Shown: positions 34,342 through 43,856, counted from the first letter of the stretch. The stretch: DNA of 64,000 bases from Domibacillus indicus (GCF_023715895.1 NZ_JAMBOO010000008.1:1-64000); one strand, 5' to 3'. The notes: generated by a model not told the origin, from the sequence alone. Program-made: numbers and translations.

Positions 34342-36863
34342 ATCAGATCACCCAGCCCTGTCGCTTCTGTATCGCTTGCTTCAGCAAGTAATTCATAGAT
34401 GATGTTAATGATCTCCATTGCCAGCTTGCGTGGATCTTCTGTTTTTGAACCATCGATCGTTAAGCCGCCGATAAGGTTTTGAATGGTAATGCTTTTTGAA
34501 GCTGCTCTGGCAATGGCAGCTGTCGATCCTGCAGGGCTTGCTGTTCCTGGCTCGATACCGACACTTGCGCCAGGTGCATCGGCTAATACATCATTCATAG
34601 CAGACGTAAGTGCCCCACGCTGCTTGTAAATGCCTTCAGCCATTGTGCTGACGATTTTTCCACCGTTATATGTAAGTTGAGACAGCGGACCACGCTTTGC
34701 ATCTGAGAACGGAAGAAACTCACGTACCTTGCTGAGCACTCCGGAGATCGCATCGATTGGAGCTGAAGCCATTGACGTAATCCCATCGGCTAAAGTTGAA
34801 ACAATTTTCTTGCCAGATTCGAAGAAGAGGTCTTTCAGATTTGAGAAGAATCCTTTAATATTGCTTTTTACTGTATCAAGCATTTTCATCATAGTGTCCC
34901 AGGCTCCGCGCCAGTCTCCTTGGAGTAATTGAAGCCCTGCCTTAAATACGGAAGTAATGAACGTCCAGGCGTTTGATACCACGGAAGAAACAAAAGAGAG
35001 TGCCGCTTGGATAACAGTGGAAATAATTTGGAAGGCAACCTGCACTACAGTCCAAATCGCCGTCACAGAAACTTTCGTTTGCGTCCAAATGTAGGTCCAG
35101 GCAACGTAAATGATGGTAGAAATTAAGGTCCAGTGTTCCTGAATAAAGGCGACCAGACCGCCAAATCCTGCAACGATCATCCCGATAATTTGGTTTAGAA
35201 TCGGGGTCACAAAATCACGCAGGGTTGAAAAGGCCGTAACAATCGCGGAACCTATTTGCTTTAGTGCCGGAATTACTACACTTGCAATTTGTGCAATAAA
35301 TGGCTGGAGCTTAGCCCAAAATTCTGCAATTCTTTGACCAGCTGCCTGCCACCCTCCGGCCATCCGAATTAAGTATCCGATCAGAAGACCAACGCCGACC
35401 GCGATCATCGTAATAGGGTTCATTGTCAGTACTGCAAAAAGCAGCCGCATAGCAAACAAAACAACCTTTGTTTTTAAGGCTACTGCAGCAAAATACGCGC
35501 CTACTGTGGCAAGAGCGACTCCTATTCCTACAAGATAAGGAGATATAGCAGCGATCACTGGGGTGAGAGCTTTGAATGCCCCGACAAGGAAGGTACCTAC
35601 AGCCATTACAATTGGCTGTACCACGGCAAAAAAGCCTGGCAGGTTTGCCAAGGCCCAGTCTAGTATTTTTTTCAATCCATCAATAACAGGCTGGCCGAGC
35701 TGGGCAAATCCGAGCACAAACTGCCGGCTAAACTGCTCCCATTTTGCACCTAAAGTGTTTTGGAGCGCTTCACCTGCGGCGGCAGTTGCTCCCTGAAAAT
35801 CACCGAGCCCCTTCATTCCCTTTTGCATCGCTAAAATTACCGAGTCGCCCATGTCCTCCCATTGTGTCCCGAAAAGTTGAACTCCAGCTGTTTCACGGGC
35901 AAGAGGGTCTTCAAGTGCAGCAAGACCCATCAAAGTTGCTTCATACGCAGCTTGCGCACTTTGACCGCCCGCAGCGATGTCCTGTGCCATTTTTGTTGCA
36001 TCTAACCCGATAGCCGCGAAACCTTCCCGCGATGTTTTCGAACCATCTTGCAATCTGATAAAGCTCTCTTTTACAGAATCCCCGACTTTATCAAGCATGA
36101 AAGCACCCTGTTTGCTTCCTTCGATGAGCATACTCATCATCTGATCAGCTGAAAGACCTAAGTCAGCAAACTGCATACTGTACTCGTTTAGGGTATCAAG
36201 CATATCTCCAGCATAATTGCCTCCACGCTGAAAACCTGTCGTAATAATATCTAATGCGTCTGTTTGTGAAAGACCAGCAAAATTCGCAGTCAATGTTTTG
36301 ACTACTTTTGCTGTTTCATCCACTGGGGCCTGCATATTAGAAACCTGCTCGATAATGTACAGCCCTTCCATTGTAGACTCTGTGACATCACCCATTACTT
36401 GCTTCAAGCCGGCCATATCTGTCGCAACCTGATCGAGCGCCGGCCCCCAGCCATTTGCATAAACTTGTGCTGCTGCAGCTGTCATTTGAGCTGCCTCTTC
36501 TTTTGTGGCTCCTGTCATGGCTTGTATTTTTCCTGTCGACTGATCAATTTGACCAGCCATTGCCGCTGCTGCTGAAGTTACTGCCCCGATGCCTGCTGCT
36601 AATGCACCAACAGCTACTACAGCGGCAGCGGTAGCTACCCTGAAGGCGACTGTCGCGGCGACTGACTTGTGTGTCGCAGTGGCATATCGCCCATTCGCTT
36701 CTCGAAGCCTGCCCTGGCGATCATAAAAGCGTCCTAATGCGGCATCTGCAATGGAAATCTGTTGTGCAAACCCATTCGTTGCACTGACTGAATCGCGAAT
36801 ACCGGACGTATAGCCTGACGAAACCAAACTCAGACGCGCGCCCATGTTAAATATTTTAGCCAT
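34338..36863 (-). CDS. xkdO: tail tape measure protein (XkdO-like)
   Basis: An 841-residue protein with a soluble helical N part, a TMP signature region (FATAAAVVAVGALAAGIG; ASRSMTGATKEEAAQMTAAA-type segments) and a hydrophobic stretch around 400-640. It sets tail length: at about 1.5 A per residue this predicts a tail near 120 nm. The ATG at 36863 overlaps by one base the stop of the frameshifted tail chaperone. Confidence 0.88.
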   Translation of the reverse strand: MAKIFNMGARLSLVSSGYTSGIRDSVSATNGFAQQISIADAALGRFYDRQGRLREANGRYATATHKSVAATVAFRVATAAAVVAVGALAAGIGAVTSAAAAMAGQIDQSTGKIQAMTGATKEEAAQMTAAAAQVYANGWGPALDQVATDMAGLKQVMGDVTESTMEGLYIIEQVSNMQAPVDETAKVVKTLTANFAGLSQTDALDIITTGFQRGGNYAGDMLDTLNEYSMQFADLGLSADQMMSMLIEGSKQGAFMLDKVGDSVKESFIRLQDGSKTSREGFAAIGLDATKMAQDIAAGGQSAQAAYEATLMGLAALEDPLARETAGVQLFGTQWEDMGDSVILAMQKGMKGLGDFQGATAAAGEALQNTLGAKWEQFSRQFVLGFAQLGQPVIDGLKKILDWALANLPGFFAVVQPIVMAVGTFLVGAFKALTPVIAAISPYLVGIGVALATVGAYFAAVALKTKVVLFAMRLLFAVLTMNPITMIAVGVGLLIGYLIRMAGGWQAAGQRIAEFWAKLQPFIAQIASVVIPALKQIGSAIVTAFSTLRDFVTPILNQIIGMIVAGFGGLVAFIQEHWTLISTIIYVAWTYIWTQTKVSVTAIWTVVQVAFQIISTVIQAALSFVSSVVSNAWTFITSVFKAGLQLLQGDWRGAWDTMMKMLDTVKSNIKGFFSNLKDLFFESGKKIVSTLADGITSMASAPIDAISGVLSKVREFLPFSDAKRGPLSQLTYNGGKIVSTMAEGIYKQRGALTSAMNDVLADAPGASVGIEPGTASPAGSTAAIARAASKSITIQNLIGGLTIDGSKTEDPRKLAMEIINIIYELLAEASDTEATGLGDLI

Positions 36864-37053
36864 TACCTGCTTCTCCCCCCTTTCTTTTTCGCTTTGTCAG
36901 CAGCTTGTTTTTCTGCTTCAATCCGCTGCTGTGTAGCTTCGTAAATAAAGGCACGTTCGAACGGCGGCAAAGATAAAATATCGCTGGGGAATGTACCTTT
37001 TTCATTCCAAATATAAGCCAGCAGTTGTGCTTCGCCGTTCGAAGCAATTAGTT
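36863..37053 (-). CDS. -1 frameshift extension of the tail chaperone (gpGT-like product)
   Basis: Ribosomes slipping one base at the heptamer A AAA AAC (37057-37051) just before the TAA at 37050-37048 would read 62 further residues, CTA ATT GCT ... to TAA at 36865-36863. The translation, with the block SNGEAQLLAYIWNEKGTFPS and a Lys-rich tail KKKGGRSR, is clearly coding. It joins the 169-residue protein to give a fusion of 231 residues, as in lambda gpG/gpGT. The stop overlaps the start codon of the tape measure gene (TAATG). Confidence 0.8.
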
Positions 37054-37557
37054 TTTTGCTTTTTTACTCAAGTCCTCAGCTTCATCATCGAAGCCGGAAA
37101 TGTCCTGTACAACCATTGCTGCAGCTGTAATTTCACCAGGAAACAGCAGCTCTTTTACTGCCTGATCTGCAGTTTGTACACCTAATTTTTTCAAAAGGCT
37201 TTTATCCTTGAAACTAAAGTTAGAACGCTGATCTTTATGAACAGCAGCAATGATCACGCGGATCATCAGCTTGTCATCATCAATCTGCGGTGCATACCGC
37301 TTGTTTGGCAGCTTATCCATGTATGTGCAGTCTTTTTTAATCTGCGCATGCTCATCTGGAGTAAGTGATGTAATAGGAATCTTTCCGCCTAAGCGCTCAG
37401 CCTTAATGACTCCTTCTTTTGTTTGAGTTAAAATTTTAGGATCTTTGCCCAGCACATCCTCAAGAGATACAAAGAAAAGCTCATCATTTTCATCCATCAA
37501 TTCCGCTTCAATTAGCTCCTCATTTGTTACATCTTTTACAGCTGTATTTTCTGGCAT
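37048..37557 (-). CDS. xkdN: tail assembly chaperone (XkdN-like, gpG analogue)
   Basis: A 169-residue acidic protein preceding the tape measure gene. LEDVLGKDPKILTQTKEGVI and the later RVIIAAVHKDQRSNFSFKD fit the XkdN family. It probably coats the tape measure protein during tail assembly. The last sense codons are AAA AAC before TAA, a slippery site for a -1 fusion product. Confidence 0.8.
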   Translation of the reverse strand: MPENTAVKDVTNEELIEAELMDENDELFFVSLEDVLGKDPKILTQTKEGVIKAERLGGKIPITSLTPDEHAQIKKDCTYMDKLPNKRYAPQIDDDKLMIRVIIAAVHKDQRSNFSFKDKSLLKKLGVQTADQAVKELLFPGEITAAAMVVQDISGFDDEAEDLSKKAKN

Positions 37558-37622
37558 TGTTTATTCCCCTCTCGGTTAAATGTGTTTTAAATAAAGAAAA
37601 AAGGACGCATTTTCGCGTCCTG

Positions 37623-38030
37623 TTAAATCATATAAGCCAGGTATTCAGCATCGTCAGCAGTCCAATCGAGATCAAACTCTACTAATTCTTCTAAGCTGTA
37701 ACCCAGCAACGGCGTACCATCAAAACTTACGCCTTTATATAGAATGGCTTCCTCTCCGTTCGGACCTGGCCGTTTCAGCTTTCCGATATAGTTATATTTT
37801 GCTTCTGGATTTTCGAAAATCTTCTTTTGAAGGCGGCTATCCATCTTCAAAATTGTTGCACTTCCAGAGATTGTTCCATTTAAAACTTCATGCTTTTTGT
37901 AAAATTTTCCTGGAATCAGGTATTCCTGCTTTTCGAATTCAGCAGTAGATTCGAATTCTTGTGTGCCCTGTACTTGATCCCCTTCTTCATCGTACAAAAA
38001 GCCAAATAGACCATTAATTGGTTTCGGCAT
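37623..38030 (-). CDS. xkdM: tail tube protein (XkdM, DUF2001)
   Basis: A 135-residue protein with MPKPINGLFGFLYDEEGDQV and SFDGTPLLGYSLEELVEFDL, the pattern of the XkdM family forming the inner tail tube. It lies 18 bases behind the sheath gene, as in PBSX. Confidence 0.85.
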   Translation of the reverse strand: MPKPINGLFGFLYDEEGDQVQGTQEFESTAEFEKQEYLIPGKFYKKHEVLNGTISGSATILKMDSRLQKKIFENPEAKYNYIGKLKRPGPNGEEAILYKGVSFDGTPLLGYSLEELVEFDLDWTADDAEYLAYMI

Positions 38031-38048
38031 ATATTATCGACTCCTTTC

Positions 38049-39467
38049 TTATGCGCTGAAAGAAACGTTAAATTTCTGATAGATTTTTTCCATACTGTCG
38101 ATCGGCTGGATAGTAGAAGCAAAGTACGCTTCGTCAATCTTCGGTGTGTATGCCGCATTTTCTCCATGCCATTCAGGATCCGGCGCGTATGTAGCCCCTG
38201 GATGAAGAACTTCCTGCGTGATCATCGGTCCGAAGTATTCTGTAGTGATTGCAGCACCATAAGCGACACGCGCTTCAACAGTATTGTTTTTGTTTTTCTT
38301 GTAAGCTTGGCCGAATTTTTCTGTATCCGCTGCGATTTGATCCAGCGTATTGCTGACGCGAATTTTCCCAAACTCTTCACGTTCATTTTCTGGGTCATTG
38401 ACAACTGTAAAGGTATTAACGCCTTCGTCAATTTCTACAGTATCGCCGTTTTGTACAAGCACTAATGTACCTGCGCGCTTGGCTGCGATACGCTGATCAG
38501 GCGTCAATTTCTTGTTCACTTTGTCATAAGGAATCGTTTCATCCGTGATCGAACGATTCAATGCTACAGAAGCAACACGGGCCGCAATGAAAAGTGCAAT
38601 TTCTGAAGGTGGGTATCCATCAACTCCCATTGCTACATTGACGATAGAGCGGTTGTTATATTCGCGGCTAACAACATGTGCAACATCCTGGTTTGTTTCC
38701 CAGCTTGCAGGACCGCCGTTTACAAATGTGATGTATGCACCGTTTGCACGGGCACGCATTAGCCAAGATTCATAGGTCGCAACCTCAGCGGCATCTGTGT
38801 AGTCATCCATTGCAATCGCTTTTGCACGACCATCAGCTTCAATTTCTGTACGGAAAGCAAGGTGCTGTGAAGCTGTAATATCCTGGCCATTATGCCCTCC
38901 TGCGAATGTAACCCCTGCATTATTAGCTGGAAGATTTGCTCCAGCTGTGCGGACCCGGAAGTAGTTTGTCGCATCGATTGCTTCCCGAAGTTCGACCACG
39001 GAAGACCCTTCCACGTTCGCAATCTCGCTACCATTTTCCGTAAACTCGATCCGTTTGCCGCCGCTTAATGTATCGATGACACGCGCCACGAAAGGACGCG
39101 TGGTCGGATATAAAGTGTCAATAATTAGTGACGTCGCCGGTGTGCCCGCCCCGTCTGTTAATGTGATAGACGCGACTTTTGCACTTGTAGAAGCCATACG
39201 GTACGCAAGTACGATGTAAGGATTTCCACGGAATGCGTGATTGTAGATGCGTTTAGCAGTGAGTGCTGTTTTGCTGCCGTTAAAAAGCGTATCGAATTGT
39301 GTATCTCTGGATACATCAGTCAGCACGTTCACTGGCCCCCAGTCAGACGTAAATGGGTAGGCGACAATACCACGCGTACCCTGCTCATTCGCTTCACGAA
39401 CCGCTTGGATTGTGCTGTATACACCTGAAAGGTCTTTATGCTGACCCTGCGTGTATGTTCCTGCCAT
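38049..39467 (-). CDS. xkdK: contractile tail sheath protein (XkdK)
   Basis: A 472-residue protein of the phage sheath family. It begins MAGTYTQGQHKDLSGVYSTI and the C-terminal domain contains NTVEARVAYGAAITTEYFGP. The contractile sheath shows that the phage is a myovirus. The start overlaps the stop of the 69-residue gene (TAATG). Confidence 0.87.
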   Translation of the reverse strand: MAGTYTQGQHKDLSGVYSTIQAVREANEQGTRGIVAYPFTSDWGPVNVLTDVSRDTQFDTLFNGSKTALTAKRIYNHAFRGNPYIVLAYRMASTSAKVASITLTDGAGTPATSLIIDTLYPTTRPFVARVIDTLSGGKRIEFTENGSEIANVEGSSVVELREAIDATNYFRVRTAGANLPANNAGVTFAGGHNGQDITASQHLAFRTEIEADGRAKAIAMDDYTDAAEVATYESWLMRARANGAYITFVNGGPASWETNQDVAHVVSREYNNRSIVNVAMGVDGYPPSEIALFIAARVASVALNRSITDETIPYDKVNKKLTPDQRIAAKRAGTLVLVQNGDTVEIDEGVNTFTVVNDPENEREEFGKIRVSNTLDQIAADTEKFGQAYKKNKNNTVEARVAYGAAITTEYFGPMITQEVLHPGATYAPDPEWHGENAAYTPKIDEAYFASTIQPIDSMEKIYQKFNVSFSA

Positions 39468-39676
39468 TATTTACCACCTTCCTTTTTTGCTGATTTTGGC
39501 CGATTTAAGAACTTATCGATCGCTGCTTCAGCTTCTTCTTTTGTAGCTTCTTTTTTGTCGTACAGCGCGCCGCGTACAATTTCAGGCGGCACGCCAAAAA
39601 CCGCCGCATTCGCCATTAAGTAGTCAATGGTATACGACGTTACAGGTGCTGCTTCTACTTTTTTAGCTGTTGCCAA
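39467..39676 (-). CDS. small tail-region protein (69 residues)
   Basis: MATAKKVEAAPVTSYTIDYL start and a Lys-rich C terminus (FLNRPKSAKKEGGK). It precedes the sheath gene as the small YqbJ-adjacent proteins do in PBSX-like phages. Function unknown. Confidence 0.55.
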   Translation of the reverse strand: MATAKKVEAAPVTSYTIDYLMANAAVFGVPPEIVRGALYDKKEATKEEAEAAIDKFLNRPKSAKKEGGK

Positions 39677-39690
39677 TGTGAAGACCTCCT

Positions 39691-40167
39691 TTAATTAATC
39701 GGCTTTACGATCACCCTGCTATGTACTGCAGTAGCTGGACCTGGCAATTCCGGCTGTTCTCGCTCATGTACCGCGTTATATCGGACTACGATGGGAACAT
39801 CTAGATTTTGAGCTGTGCTTGTCTCCAGATCCACGTCGATCAAATAACCGATGATGGAAGCAGAAGCATCGCTTGTTTCGTAAACAGGAATCTCATTCAT
39901 TTTGTCATGAAGATCCTGTTCAAGTTTGCTGATCAGCTCTCCGTATTCCTGCAAGTTTTGAACATACAGCTTGCCGTACTGTGCTGCTGTCTTTAAGCGG
40001 GTGTAATTATCCCAGTAACGGCCGCTTGACCGGCTAGGAATTTCCCACAATACAACAGGCCGCGCTACTTTTGGTGGTGCTTCACTTAATTGATAGGATC
40101 GCAATCCTGCTGTTTTGAAAAGCCACCGCTGCAGAGCATCTATTTCCTGCACAAAATTCATAGACAT
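39691..40167 (-). CDS. tail terminator/completion-like protein (XkdJ position)
   Basis: A 158-residue protein with MSMNFVQEIDALQRWLFKTA and RPVVLWEIPSRSSGRYWDNY. Place between the HK97-gp10-like gene and the sheath gene corresponds to XkdJ, which closes the tail at the head-proximal end. Assignment by context. Confidence 0.65.
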   Translation of the reverse strand: MSMNFVQEIDALQRWLFKTAGLRSYQLSEAPPKVARPVVLWEIPSRSSGRYWDNYTRLKTAAQYGKLYVQNLQEYGELISKLEQDLHDKMNEIPVYETSDASASIIGYLIDVDLETSTAQNLDVPIVVRYNAVHEREQPELPGPATAVHSRVIVKPIN

Positions 40168-40175
40168 CCCCCTTT

Positions 40176-40673
40176 CTATCCAAGTAAATCGCGGTACATA
40201 CGGCGAAATTCAAAGTCTATGATCGTTCGCATGTCATCTTCAATGAGATCCATTGCCCTTTCAAACATGCGGGCACCAGGAATCACTTTTCCTATCAAAA
40301 CCATTCCGCTATTATGGTTCGGAATGTAGTGAAAGGTATCACCTTTCCATTCCCCTGGCACAAAACGTCCTTCCTGCTGCTCAAATCCATCGTTGATGTA
40401 TTGCGCATATTCAACAGCGGTACCAGTGAACACATAGCTGTTGCCGCCCACTTTAATCTCAAAAACATTGTCTGAATGACCTACAGACATGGACTCTTTT
40501 AAGCGTCCTGTTTTCGCAGGCGTGAAATCGTCCAGGTGCTCTTGAAATCGGAGCCCTGTAGATCGCAAAATGCGATCCTGCGCTTTATCCCATGCAGGAC
40601 CGCCCATTTGTACCAGCGCTTTCTGCCACTGTTCAAGCCCTTCAACGTTGAAGTACCTGTTTTTCCGGCTCAT
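40176..40673 (-). CDS. xkdI: head-tail joining protein, HK97 gp10-like (XkdI)
   Basis: A 165-residue protein with FQEHLDDFTPAKTGRLKESM and a later VEYAQYINDGFEQQ..., the hallmark of the gp10-like family (TGRL-x-S, EYA..v..G). Overlaps the preceding gene by 4 bases. Confidence 0.75.
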   Translation of the reverse strand: MSRKNRYFNVEGLEQWQKALVQMGGPAWDKAQDRILRSTGLRFQEHLDDFTPAKTGRLKESMSVGHSDNVFEIKVGGNSYVFTGTAVEYAQYINDGFEQQEGRFVPGEWKGDTFHYIPNHNSGMVLIGKVIPGARMFERAMDLIEDDMRTIIDFEFRRMYRDLLG

Positions 40674-41065
40674 AAGAACATCATACCGTTATCCTGGATA
40701 GGTGGATTTTCAGCTTCCTTCTGCAAATCAACTTTCTCTGCATAGGGGCGCAGCATTTTTTCCACCAAATCAAATGGGTTATCCGCTTTCCGGACATAGT
40801 GACCGGGCGGAGCTGCCTCGGTAATGTTTCCATTAACGGGATTTGTTTCAGCTTCTTGGCCTTCAGCGAAGATTTCAAAAGCCATTGCCACTGCAACTTT
40901 CAGTGTGTCTTCAGGAAGAGTGTCTGAAAAAACAGGCATTCCACCGATCACACTGTATGCGTAGCCGTTTGCACGGCCAAGATACATATTTACATCGCCA
41001 GCGTCCATACTGTCCGCTTTTTTGTAATATGTGGATTTCAGCTCATTGGCTGTTAAATAATTCAT
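40670..41065 (-). CDS. head-tail connector protein (YqbG/XkdH-like)
   Basis: A 131-residue mainly helical protein, MNYLTANELKSTYYKKADSM at the start and LKVAVAMAFEIFAEGQEAET in the middle, like the gp6/gp15-type connectors (DUF3199) that bind the portal ring. Confidence 0.7.
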   Translation of the reverse strand: MNYLTANELKSTYYKKADSMDAGDVNMYLGRANGYAYSVIGGMPVFSDTLPEDTLKVAVAMAFEIFAEGQEAETNPVNGNITEAAPPGHYVRKADNPFDLVEKMLRPYAEKVDLQKEAENPPIQDNGMMFL

Positions 41066-41080
41066 AAGAGCACCCCTTTA

Positions 41081-41386
41081 TTACAGGGCGTCTACTTTGC
41101 CCTGCTCAATGATCGCATCGATCACTTTTGCTTTTGTGGCATTAGCGGCAAATTCAACACCTGCTGCTTCAGCTGCTTTTTTTAGATCAGCTAGATCGCT
41201 GTATTTTTCATCCAAAGCCTGGCGTACAACATCTTCATCAGCTGGCCGAACTTCACGGGCTGTCTGTTCTTTAATCAAGGATTTTGCACTTTTTTCAGGA
41301 AGCTCAATTACTTCACCTTTTGCAATTTCTTCACCGTTATAAGTAATTGGAGCGTCTAATACTACAGAAATAGTTTTATTAGCCAT
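41081..41386 (-). CDS. small head protein with HeH/LEM-like domain
   Basis: About 101 residues. The N part has a beta-rich segment (PITYNGEEIAKGEVIELPEK) and the C part a HeH/LEM-like helix-extended-helix (KYSDLADLKKAAEAAGVEFA ATKAKVIDAI). Such fusions occur as head fibre or completion proteins in Bacillus phages. The ATG at 41386 is preferred because AAAGGAG lies 7 bases upstream. Confidence 0.6.
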   Translation of the reverse strand: MANKTISVVLDAPITYNGEEIAKGEVIELPEKSAKSLIKEQTAREVRPADEDVVRQALDEKYSDLADLKKAAEAAGVEFAANATKAKVIDAIIEQGKVDAL

Positions 41387-41436
41387 TTTTTTGTCTCCTT
41401 TCACAGTAAAAGAAGGAGCAATGCCCCTTCTCTGGA

Positions 41437-42441
41437 TTAAGCTAAAATTGTTGTGATCCCAACTAGGTCAGGGCTAGTGATTTTCGGGAAGCTGGAAGCC
41501 ACAACCTCGATGATGTCGCGCATTGGACGCTCTTCACGGATTGTACGTCCAAAGATACCAGGATTCATGCCATTTTCAACTGTAGGACCAAGCAGCTGTG
41601 AACCAATTTCGCCACCTTCACGAAGGAAGATGCCTTTGTTTTCGGCAAGCAGGCGCTGTGTCACACGTTGCCCCTGGTTATTTACATCACGGTATGTAAC
41701 AGAGCTGTCAAACGCTTCAATACGCGGCATCTGACGGTCTTCAAGAAACGCATTGAGCTCTGAAATTGTAACGAGCTTGTCAGATAGCCCGGTAATTTGC
41801 TTGCGAGCATCTCCGTTTGCCAACCATGTACGGATTGCTTTAATAGAAGTTACATAAGTAGATGGTAGAACACCATTATTATCGAGGTATTCTTGTACCC
41901 AGGATTCATAGTCTGCCAGGATCGTAGCGCCAACATCATTCCAGCGGATGCCCGCTACCTTTTTCATGTTGATGCCGAACGGCTGCGTCACGTAAATACC
42001 GTTTTTAGCGTATGTAATTCCGTCATTACCAAGAGCCTGCCAGCGCATCCACTCAATACGAGCATCAACGTTTTCTTTAATCTGACGCGCTTTACCAAGC
42101 AGCTGCTTCTCTGCAATTTTCTTCTTACCAGAATTGCCTTTATCCATCACTGCAGCCATTTCCTCTTTTGTTACGATATACGCCTGGGCAATATCCGCGA
42201 TTTCACCGGATACGTGGCGCATTGGATCGCGGTCAGTTAATGGAATTTCAGCATCCAGGCTGACGATATTCGCCATATCTGCTTGATGTGTTACAACAGA
42301 TTCATGGAATTTTGTTTCATACGTCTCCTCGATCGGAAGGAAACGAGCTCCGATGTGATCTTTTTTTACTGGAATTTCTCTAATGGTTTCAGAGAAAAGC
42401 GGATTCGAAAAGAATTCGCTGTATTGTGCTAAACCAGCCAT
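41437..42441 (-). CDS. major capsid protein (lambda gpE-like)
   Basis: A 334-residue protein of the Phage_cap_E type. YSEFFSNPLFSETIREIPVK, FLPIEETYETKFHESVVTHQ and GEIADIAQAYIVTKEEMAAV match the family. It builds the head shell together with the decoration protein encoded upstream. AGAGGGG precedes the ATG. Confidence 0.87.
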   Translation of the reverse strand: MAGLAQYSEFFSNPLFSETIREIPVKKDHIGARFLPIEETYETKFHESVVTHQADMANIVSLDAEIPLTDRDPMRHVSGEIADIAQAYIVTKEEMAAVMDKGNSGKKKIAEKQLLGKARQIKENVDARIEWMRWQALGNDGITYAKNGIYVTQPFGINMKKVAGIRWNDVGATILADYESWVQEYLDNNGVLPSTYVTSIKAIRTWLANGDARKQITGLSDKLVTISELNAFLEDRQMPRIEAFDSSVTYRDVNNQGQRVTQRLLAENKGIFLREGGEIGSQLLGPTVENGMNPGIFGRTIREERPMRDIIEVVASSFPKITSPDLVGITTILA

Positions 42442-42472
42442 ATAAGAATGACCCCTCTCTATTTTTCGTTAA

Positions 42473-42877
42473 TTATTGAGTGATAAAGCTGACTTGAGGC
42501 ATTTTTGCTTCAAAAGCATCTGTACGGCCGTATAACATTCCGCGATATACAGAACCATGAATCATGGCTGCACCTACAATCACATCTGCGTTTCCGCCGC
42601 CATCTTTAGGCTCGAACTGAACAGACGTATCAAGAATGACTGGATCACTCTTACCTTCAGGAAACGTGCCTGCTGTCGCTTCTGCGTACTTTTCATACTT
42701 GCCTGTTGTCTTGTCTTTCACAAGGCACTGACCTTCCACAATCAGCTCGTTAGCATCGAATTTTGAGCCATCCAATGTAATCCCGTTGACCACATATGTA
42801 TAATGCGAACTTGCCTTGATTTCGCGGCCGCCTGTCGTAGAAATACGGCGGATTTGACCTGTAAATTGTCCTGGCAT
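42473..42877 (-). CDS. head decoration protein
   Basis: About 134 residues, beta-rich, located between scaffold and capsid genes like lambda gpD. It starts MPGQFTGQIRRISTTGGREI. The ATG at 42877 follows AAAGGAGG at 9 bases; a TTG two codons before is too close to it. Confidence 0.75.
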   Translation of the reverse strand: MPGQFTGQIRRISTTGGREIKASSHYTYVVNGITLDGSKFDANELIVEGQCLVKDKTTGKYEKYAEATAGTFPEGKSDPVILDTSVQFEPKDGGGNADVIVGAAMIHGSVYRGMLYGRTDAFEAKMPQVSFITQ

Positions 42878-42900
42878 TTTCAAGATCCTCCTTTAAGGAA

Positions 42901-43653
42901 TTAATTTTGCGGTGTATCAAAGCCCATAAGCTTCAATGCATTCGCTTTTTGAGCGGCTGCTTTCTCCGCTGCGGTCTGTTGCTGACCTGCCCCGCCTGGA
43001 GGCTTACTGTTCAGATCATCATCACCTTGATCTTCGCGTTTTTCCTCTTCGGGTTTTTTGTTGAATAAGTTTGGTTCTTCAGCTGCAATCTGTTTAATGG
43101 CACGCGTTACGCTCTTAGGATCAAGTGCGTTCGTCTCTTCATCAAAATCAAGAAGGTGCGAATAATCAGCATTCAGCGCACGGACAACCTGTGCTGGGTT
43201 TACCGGATTGTATTTGCCTGCCGCCTTCAAAACAGCATTTTCAACAGTCAGAGAACGGTGTGACGGCTCCAATTCGTCGTAAGCCGCTGCTTTCCGGCGC
43301 AATTCCTTTAATTCGGTGTTTGTTTCTTTCTCCTTGCCTACACCGGCTGCAGCAAGCTCTGCCACAGAATCAAGCAGTTCAAGCGGTTTAATGTTTGATA
43401 CATCGACACCCGCTTTTTTCATTGCCTGACGGACCATCTGGCGGGCTTTCTTTACAATGGCGGAATCCATATCAGACTGCGTGTAAATTGGCTTTTCGTC
43501 TCCGCTATCACCTGGATCAAAATCAGCCGCTTCATCGTGCTCTTCCTGAGTGATTTCTTCCTCATTTAAAAGTGCCTGCAGCTTAGCAGTGTATTCAGCT
43601 TCAGTGATTTTCCCAGCGCGGTAGTCCGCTTGAAGTTTTTTTAACTTATTCAT
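42901..43653 (-). CDS. capsid scaffolding protein (GP20-like)
   Basis: About 250 residues, highly charged, with a long helical middle (EKETNTELKELRRKAAAYDE) and low-complexity Glu/Asp/Gln-rich tail. Its position directly before decoration and capsid genes fits the scaffold. The ATG at 43653 has AAGGAG 6 bases upstream. Confidence 0.75.
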   Translation of the reverse strand: MNKLKKLQADYRAGKITEAEYTAKLQALLNEEEITQEEHDEAADFDPGDSGDEKPIYTQSDMDSAIVKKARQMVRQAMKKAGVDVSNIKPLELLDSVAELAAAGVGKEKETNTELKELRRKAAAYDELEPSHRSLTVENAVLKAAGKYNPVNPAQVVRALNADYSHLLDFDEETNALDPKSVTRAIKQIAAEEPNLFNKKPEEEKREDQGDDDLNSKPPGGAGQQQTAAEKAAAQKANALKLMGFDTPQN

Positions 43654-43801
43654 GATTACTCCTTCTGCAGTTTTTCTGCCCTGCGGCATGAATCTGCCCT
43701 GTTTATTGGCACAGGTAGCCGTGTATTTGCCTTGGTATAAACGCCAAGTCGCCTCATTTCAGACATTCCGGATATTAGAAGCCTCCGGTATGCTAGGGCA
43801 A
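43654..43801 (-). promoter_or_regulatory. candidate internal late promoter and structured leader of the scaffold gene
   Basis: On the minus strand TTGCCC (43801-43796) and TAATAT (43777-43772) are 18 bases apart, giving a plausible sigma-A promoter. It could restart transcription after the moron terminator. The leader of about 110 bases contains a hairpin CTTGG-CGTTTATA-CCAAG (about 43753-43736) and has no gene. Confidence 0.4.
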
Positions 43802-43812
43802 GATTTAGGCAA

Positions 43813-43840
43813 CAAAAAAAGGACCAATTCAATTGGTCCT
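43813..43840 (-). terminator. terminator of the GvpU-like gene
   Basis: AGGACCAATT / AATTGGTCCT palindrome with seven A on its left, giving a U7 tail on the minus strand. It lies 17 bases after the stop of the GvpU-like gene. Confidence 0.8.
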
Positions 43841-43856
43841 CATAGAAATATTGTGT

